This document shows, piece after piece, positions 60,063 through 64,000 of a stretch of DNA of 64,000 nucleotides (position 1 is its first letter; every line of letters begins with the position of its first letter). The translations under genes and the position numbers were made by a program. This stretch comes from Aculops lycopersici (lineage: Eukaryota > Arthropoda > Arachnida > Trombidiformes > Eriophyidae): the NCBI GenBank assembly GCA_015350385.1, contig WNKI01000003.1, positions 250,644 through 314,643 on the forward strand. Direction: 5' to 3'. The notes under the pieces are model-generated. The model worked only from the letters and a program-made list of their open reading frames with translations, did no database searches and was not told where the DNA came from.

Positions 60063-60991
60063 ATGGAAGCTATTGATGATTGTTTAACTACCTTAAAGAG
60101 ATACCTGAGATTGTTACAAGATACTATAGAGGAGAAAAGCAAGGTTGAAGAGAACTATGTGGATTTTCAACAAACACAAACGGCCGTCGAGGCAATGATC
60201 TCAGACAAGGATAAGAATATAGATAAGATATTAGACCAACAAAAGACAGTTAGATATATTCTCGAGTCCGACGGAAGAGTTCGGTCTCTGCGTGAGAAGA
60301 TCACGCTTAACCAGAATGCCGTAGATCAATTGCGGAAATCTTGCCACGAGCAGAGTATACAATTTATTGCGTGGCGTAGTCAGTTGTTACAAGATCAAGC
60401 TCAAGAGGTGAGTACGTGAATCTAGATAGCTCTCAATCTGCCGGGGTCTTCGTGTTCGATTACTGAACAAATAACTAATACATATCTTGAATGAATATCC
60501 CGCACCTGTAGATTGAGCGTTTCCAAATGCAACAGATGAAGAGTATCTCTGAGGATCAGCGGCGACATAAAACTATACTGGATACCAGGAAAAAGGAAAT
60601 TGCCCACCTTGAAGCTGAAATCGAAAATGAAGAAAAGAATCGTGCTGCTATTCTGAAGGATATTGAGGAGAAGCTCGATATCGAACTCAGGCGGCGCCGA
60701 AGTGGAGCTCGTGGTGAGACCTCATTAGGCAACAGTACAACCTCAATGGAAGGCGCCCGTGAAGGCGGTGATGGTGGTGTTGGTGGCAGCGTAAACGACG
60801 AGCTATTCAATCATAACCACATTGAATTGACCTCAGTAGACGAGTACGCGCCGTATGGACCGACGAGCACCTCGGACGTTGCACCAGGCAGCACTAGATC
60901 GCGAGGAGGCGGCCGAGGGGGTGGCCGAAGTGGCCGTGGTGGAGGTCGGGGGCGGGGAGGGAAGAAGGCAACATCATCAACTCAATCGTAA
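60063..60991 (+). CDS. Unrecognised coiled-coil protein with C-terminal RGG/GR box
   Basis: Two exons: 60063-60407 and 60512-60991 (104-bp GT-AG intron, phase 0, joining QAQE|IERF), giving 274 residues. Residues about 1-190 are almost all helix-forming with heptad spacing (two long coiled-coil segments, charged and Gln-rich). A Gly/Ser linker follows (GGDGGVGGS), then DEYAPYGPTST, and the C-terminal 30 residues are an arginine-glycine box (RSRGGGRGGGRSGRGGG). I recognise no family. RGG boxes bind RNA and are methylated by PRMT1, so a dimeric or oligomeric RNA-binding role is a reasonable guess but not supported by homology. It is divergent from GPATCH1 and 430 bp upstream of CDK1. Confidence 0.75.
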
Positions 60992-61422
60992 TCACTTATT
61001 AGATAGCCGCAGGAAGCTTCGAATTTCGCGCCCCTTAAGGCGCGATAACCAACCAAGATCACTGTTCCTCGTTTCTGCATAAAACTGGTTGTATTCACGC
61101 AACAAGCGCAACGGTCATTGGTTCACTCGTTCTAGAATCGCAGCGACAACTCAATGGAAAACCAGTGGCCGCGATTCGCGCGCCGCTTCTTCCACTAACC
61201 GAAACTCGTGTTGTTGTTATTGGTAGTTTGTCTAATAGGTAGACTAGGCATATTTTTGGTATTTTATCGACTGGCATAATAAACAATCATCACACTAAAT
61301 CCTAGACACACATCATTATATGTAAATGTGTAATCATTTATAATTATTTTAAATTTGTGTAAACATTTCCAATCATCAGCCAATTGGCATCTCACTCATA
61401 AGGAAACATAGGATCTCACAAG
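60992..61422. promoter_or_regulatory. CDK1 upstream region
   Basis: A 431-bp spacer. It contains E2F-like motifs (listed separately), then AT-rich DNA up to the CDK1 ATG. No coding frame supported. Confidence 0.45.
61024..61047 (+). promoter_or_regulatory. Inverted pair of E2F-like sites upstream of CDK1
   Basis: TTTCGCGCC (61024-61032) matches the E2F consensus exactly, and its near inverse GGCGCGATA follows six bases later (61039-61047). A third site ATTCGCGCGCC lies at 61174-61184. E2F control of CDK1 is well known in animals; here it is inferred from motif and position, about 400 bp before the ATG. Confidence 0.5.
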
Positions 61423-62325
61423 ATGATGGAATACGAGAAGATAGAGAAAATTGGCGAGGGCACCTATGGTGTCGTCTACAAAGCTCGTCATAAGAAGTCA
61501 AACAAAATTGTTGCTTTAAAGAAAATCCGTCTCGAGAATGAGGACGAGGGAGTACCATCGACGGCAATGCGTGAGATATCACTACTCAAGGAGCTCCAGC
61601 ATCCAAATGTTGTCTACCTACAAGATGTCCACCTAACAGAGAGTCGGTTGTACTTAGTATTCGAGTTTCTATCGATGGATCTAAAGCGATACTTGGACAA
61701 TCTACCTGACGAAGAGTATATTGACAAAATGTTGTTAAAGAGCTACCTATACCAAATACTAGATGCTTTATTATTCTGCCACAAGCGGCGAGTCTTCCAT
61801 CGTGACCTGAAGCCACAGAACCTGCTCATTGACTCGAAGGGAACTATCAAACTGGCCGACTTTGGTCTGGCTCGTGCATTCATTATTCCAGTTAGAGCTT
61901 ACACCCACGAAGTGGTGACTCTTTGGTACCGGGCGCCCGAAGTGCTGCTAGGCTGTCCCCGTTACGCGACACCTGTAGATATGTGGAGCGTTGGCTGCAT
62001 ATTTGCCGAAATGGCAACCAAGAGGCCACTATTTCACGGCGACTCGGAGATCGATCAATTGTTTCGCATATTTAGAACCATGGGCACGCCAACTGAAGAA
62101 ACTTGGCCCGGAGTTACCTCATTGAAAGCTTATAAACCCTCATTTCCCTGTTGGAAACGAAATGTTTGCCGCTCCCTGGTTCCTCAACTGGATGATGTCG
62201 GCCTAGATTTGCTCGAGAAAATGCTCATCTATGATCCTCACAAAAGATTGAATGCCAAAACGGCTGTCACGCATCCATATTTCGACGAAATCAAAGGTGT
62301 GACCTGTGAGAAAACCATATCTTAA
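61423..62325 (+). CDS. CDK1: Cyclin-dependent kinase 1 (CDC2)
   Basis: A single-exon 300-residue protein whose numbering matches human CDK1 when the first ATG is used: inhibitory T14/Y15 in GEGTYGVV, K33, E51, HRDLKPQN (D128), DFG (D146-G148) and activating T161 in YTHEVVTLWYRAPE. KSYLYQIL and GDSEIDQLFRIF are CDK1 hallmarks. Two substitutions at usually invariant sites are evident. The cyclin-binding helix reads PSTAMRE (I49M) instead of PSTAIRE, and the activation segment reads LARAFIIP (G154I) instead of LARAFGIP. CDK1 with cyclins A and B drives entry into mitosis. Upstream E2F-like motifs fit cell-cycle control. AATAAA at 62357 is 30 bp after the stop. Confidence 0.94.
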   Translation: MMEYEKIEKIGEGTYGVVYKARHKKSNKIVALKKIRLENEDEGVPSTAMREISLLKELQHPNVVYLQDVHLTESRLYLVFEFLSMDLKRYLDNLPDEEYIDKMLLKSYLYQILDALLFCHKRRVFHRDLKPQNLLIDSKGTIKLADFGLARAFIIPVRAYTHEVVTLWYRAPEVLLGCPRYATPVDMWSVGCIFAEMATKRPLFHGDSEIDQLFRIFRTMGTPTEETWPGVTSLKAYKPSFPCWKRNVCRSLVPQLDDVGLDLLEKMLIYDPHKRLNAKTAVTHPYFDEIKGVTCEKTIS

Positions 62326-62607
62326 TCATTATCCTGAATATTTTATTACACATTCGAATAAAGATATTCCTTAATCATTCAGGGTATTCAAAGTTAAAAA
62401 CATTGACTTAATAAGAGGTTGTTATATTATATTTCGTCGTTGCAATCTATAGTTATTAAGTTGGTTGATAAGATATTATTGGAATATAACTATGACCATT
62501 CAACTCTTTGTTTGGACAAAAATATTGTGATTGAAGATGCTTGTTGAGAGTGAGAGATGAGATTCGTCGAGTTGCGAGTTTCTGCGGTGAGTATCTTATT
62601 ATAGCTA

Positions 62608-64000
62608 CTATATAATAGTATCTCGATGATCATCATTCTCATCCCTGATTTTGTTCAAAGCCTCGGCGTAGGGATCCCGCGATGATCTACTATCCCTTGA
62701 GTCAATCTCAATGGGCTTGCACGTAATCCTAAGACGCTCGTATAGGGGACCGGAAGTTTTTGTCTTGAGATAGTAGATGGCATAGATTGGAACGCAACAT
62801 AATGACGAGCCTGTCATTAGGAGACCAACGGTTGGCGCCCAGCTAGGATAGGTATAGTCGCCTGACTTCAAAATATGGTACTTGTCTAACTCCTGGCCAC
62901 AGGCTGCCATAAATATAAGCAACAGTATGGTCGGCGAGATGTATTTCCAGCAAATGCGCCAGTAAGCGCCCGGTTTAGTTCCGTGCATTTCTTCTAAATT
63001 TTTGCAAAATCTATCTGCCCCATAGAGCCAACAAACAATTACTGTCTCAATCAAAACAATGAATAGAAGTGATAATGAGGTTCCATACGATTCTAGTACG
63101 TAGATTACATAATTTCCGCCCTGCGATATTGTCGAATCATCATTTTGTTAAGTTTAGTTTATATTTAGTCAATCAAAGGTGTATCATCAAATGGTATTCA
63201 AAAACCTCGAGCATGAATTACTTACGTATGTGGTTGTAGGCAGAGAGCATAAATAGATGATAATGATGAGCAATCCAATGAATACACCACGATGAGCCCT
63301 CAAAACGTGAGGATACTCATCGCATAAACCAGTGATGACTGATTCTAAGCCTCCGAACTAGTAAACCGAGGACAAGAGGTATTAGTTTTTTGTTCTACAT
63401 GCAAGAGATTCAAATGCTCAGTCAGATTCCACTTACCGTGCTGTCTATTCCCAGTGTGATAACCATTATAAAGAAAAGTACGGACCACATTGAGGAAAAC
63501 TTCATCGTTGCTAGACCCTCGGGATAAACTTGGAACACGAGACCAGGACCTGAAGATTGTTTTTATTTGCATGTGTTTTGTTGCGCTTTCAATTAGTTTA
63601 AAATTTCCAATGGTCAAGTTATCACCTGTTAGATTGTAATCAATCAAACTCTCTTTACTCACCTTCTGTGGCCACCTCGGCAATGCTGACATTCTCTATT
63701 GTTGCCATGTAACCTAGAACCGCAAAGATCACCAGGCCGGATATGAAGCTAGCGAAGTAGTTGACGCTTGCAGCAATTAGTGCGTCTCTTTGGCAATTGT
63801 GATGGAACTTGTTGTAGCTGGAGAGTGCCATTAAAGTGCCAAATCCGGGGCCAAGTGAGAAATAAATCTGCTTGGCCGCCTCAACCCAAACTTCGACGTC
63901 AATTATCTTGCCCCAGTCGGGGTAGAGGTAATACTTGATACCTAGCCAGGCTCCCTCGAGGAAAACACCGCGAACTAGGAGAGGAATGAGCACAAAGTAG
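62608..64000 (-). CDS. SLC6 Na+/Cl--dependent neurotransmitter transporter, monoamine-type, 3' part (cut by window edge)
   Basis: Partial gene; the N-terminal exons lie beyond 64000. Exons seen: 63663-64000 (or beyond), 63437-63549, 63226-63357 and 62608-63120, each with GT-AG introns and joining in frame. The protein shows SLGPGFGTLMALSSYNKF (TM6), NYFASFISGLVIFAVLGYMA, ITLGIDST|FGGLESVITG (TM8, chloride and substrate region), GGNYVIYVLESYG, CWLYGADRFC and PGAYWRICWKYISP, all typical of SERT/DAT-like members. The C-terminus ends DTII, a possible PDZ ligand. The exact monoamine cannot be decided without TM1, TM3 and the rest of the protein. Unlike most genes here it keeps at least three closely spaced introns. 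Expected role: reuptake at synapses. Confidence 0.87.

Overview
This is a eukaryotic nuclear window, very probably from an arthropod. I infer an acariform mite, most like the gall and rust mites (Eriophyoidea). The evidence is indirect. About 26 protein-coding genes are packed into 64 kb. Twenty of them read as one uninterrupted coding exon, and the few introns have GT-AG ends. The gene set includes a dissatisfaction-type NR2E nuclear receptor, a ZP-domain cuticle-type membrane protein and an animal class II photolyase. Eriophyoid genomes are known to be tiny and intron-poor, but no rRNA or mitochondrial marker is present to settle the taxon. I recognised no transposon, tRNA or rRNA.

Layout. 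0-6 kb, minus strand: an ACK-type tyrosine kinase, ribonuclease kappa and F-box protein FBXO9. 6-11 kb, plus: a DOCK-family Rac exchange factor without SH3 and DHR-1. 11-18 kb, plus: a four-exon dsf/NR2E4-like receptor in a regulatory-looking region, with no ligand-binding domain. 18-23 kb, plus: ADRM1/Rpn13 and a phosphoglycolate-phosphatase-type HAD enzyme. 23-39 kb, minus: a myosin light chain kinase, the Golgi SPCA Ca2+/Mn2+ ATPase, a ZP-domain protein and a DDX5/DDX17 helicase, separated by long non-coding stretches. 40-42 kb, plus: an unrecognised acidic protein with two protein phosphatase 1 docking motifs. 43-54 kb: CDC40/PRP17, class II CPD photolyase, twinfilin, PEX2, phosphoserine aminotransferase, ferrochelatase and TRAPPC4. 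A 53-codon coiled-coil ORF lies 2 nt ahead of TRAPPC4. 54-64 kb: USP14, an aldo-keto reductase, a GPATCH1-like protein, an unknown coiled-coil/RGG protein, CDK1, and the 3' exons of an SLC6 monoamine-type transporter cut by the window edge.

The genes are mostly housekeeping and are not organised as a pathway, although two factors of the proteasome ubiquitin-processing machinery (ADRM1, USP14) both occur. Divergent pairs share short promoters and convergent pairs have stop codons as close as 17 bp. The recurrent theme is protein simplification: domains are missing or degenerate in DOCK, the nuclear receptor, TRAPPC4 and GPATCH1, while low-complexity inserts appear in twinfilin and DOCK. The most unusual items are the possible two-cistron unit (coiled-coil smORF plus TRAPPC4), the receptor without a ligand-binding domain, the stripped-down DOCK, a CDK1 with PSTAMRE in place of PSTAIRE, and the candidate PP1-docking protein.
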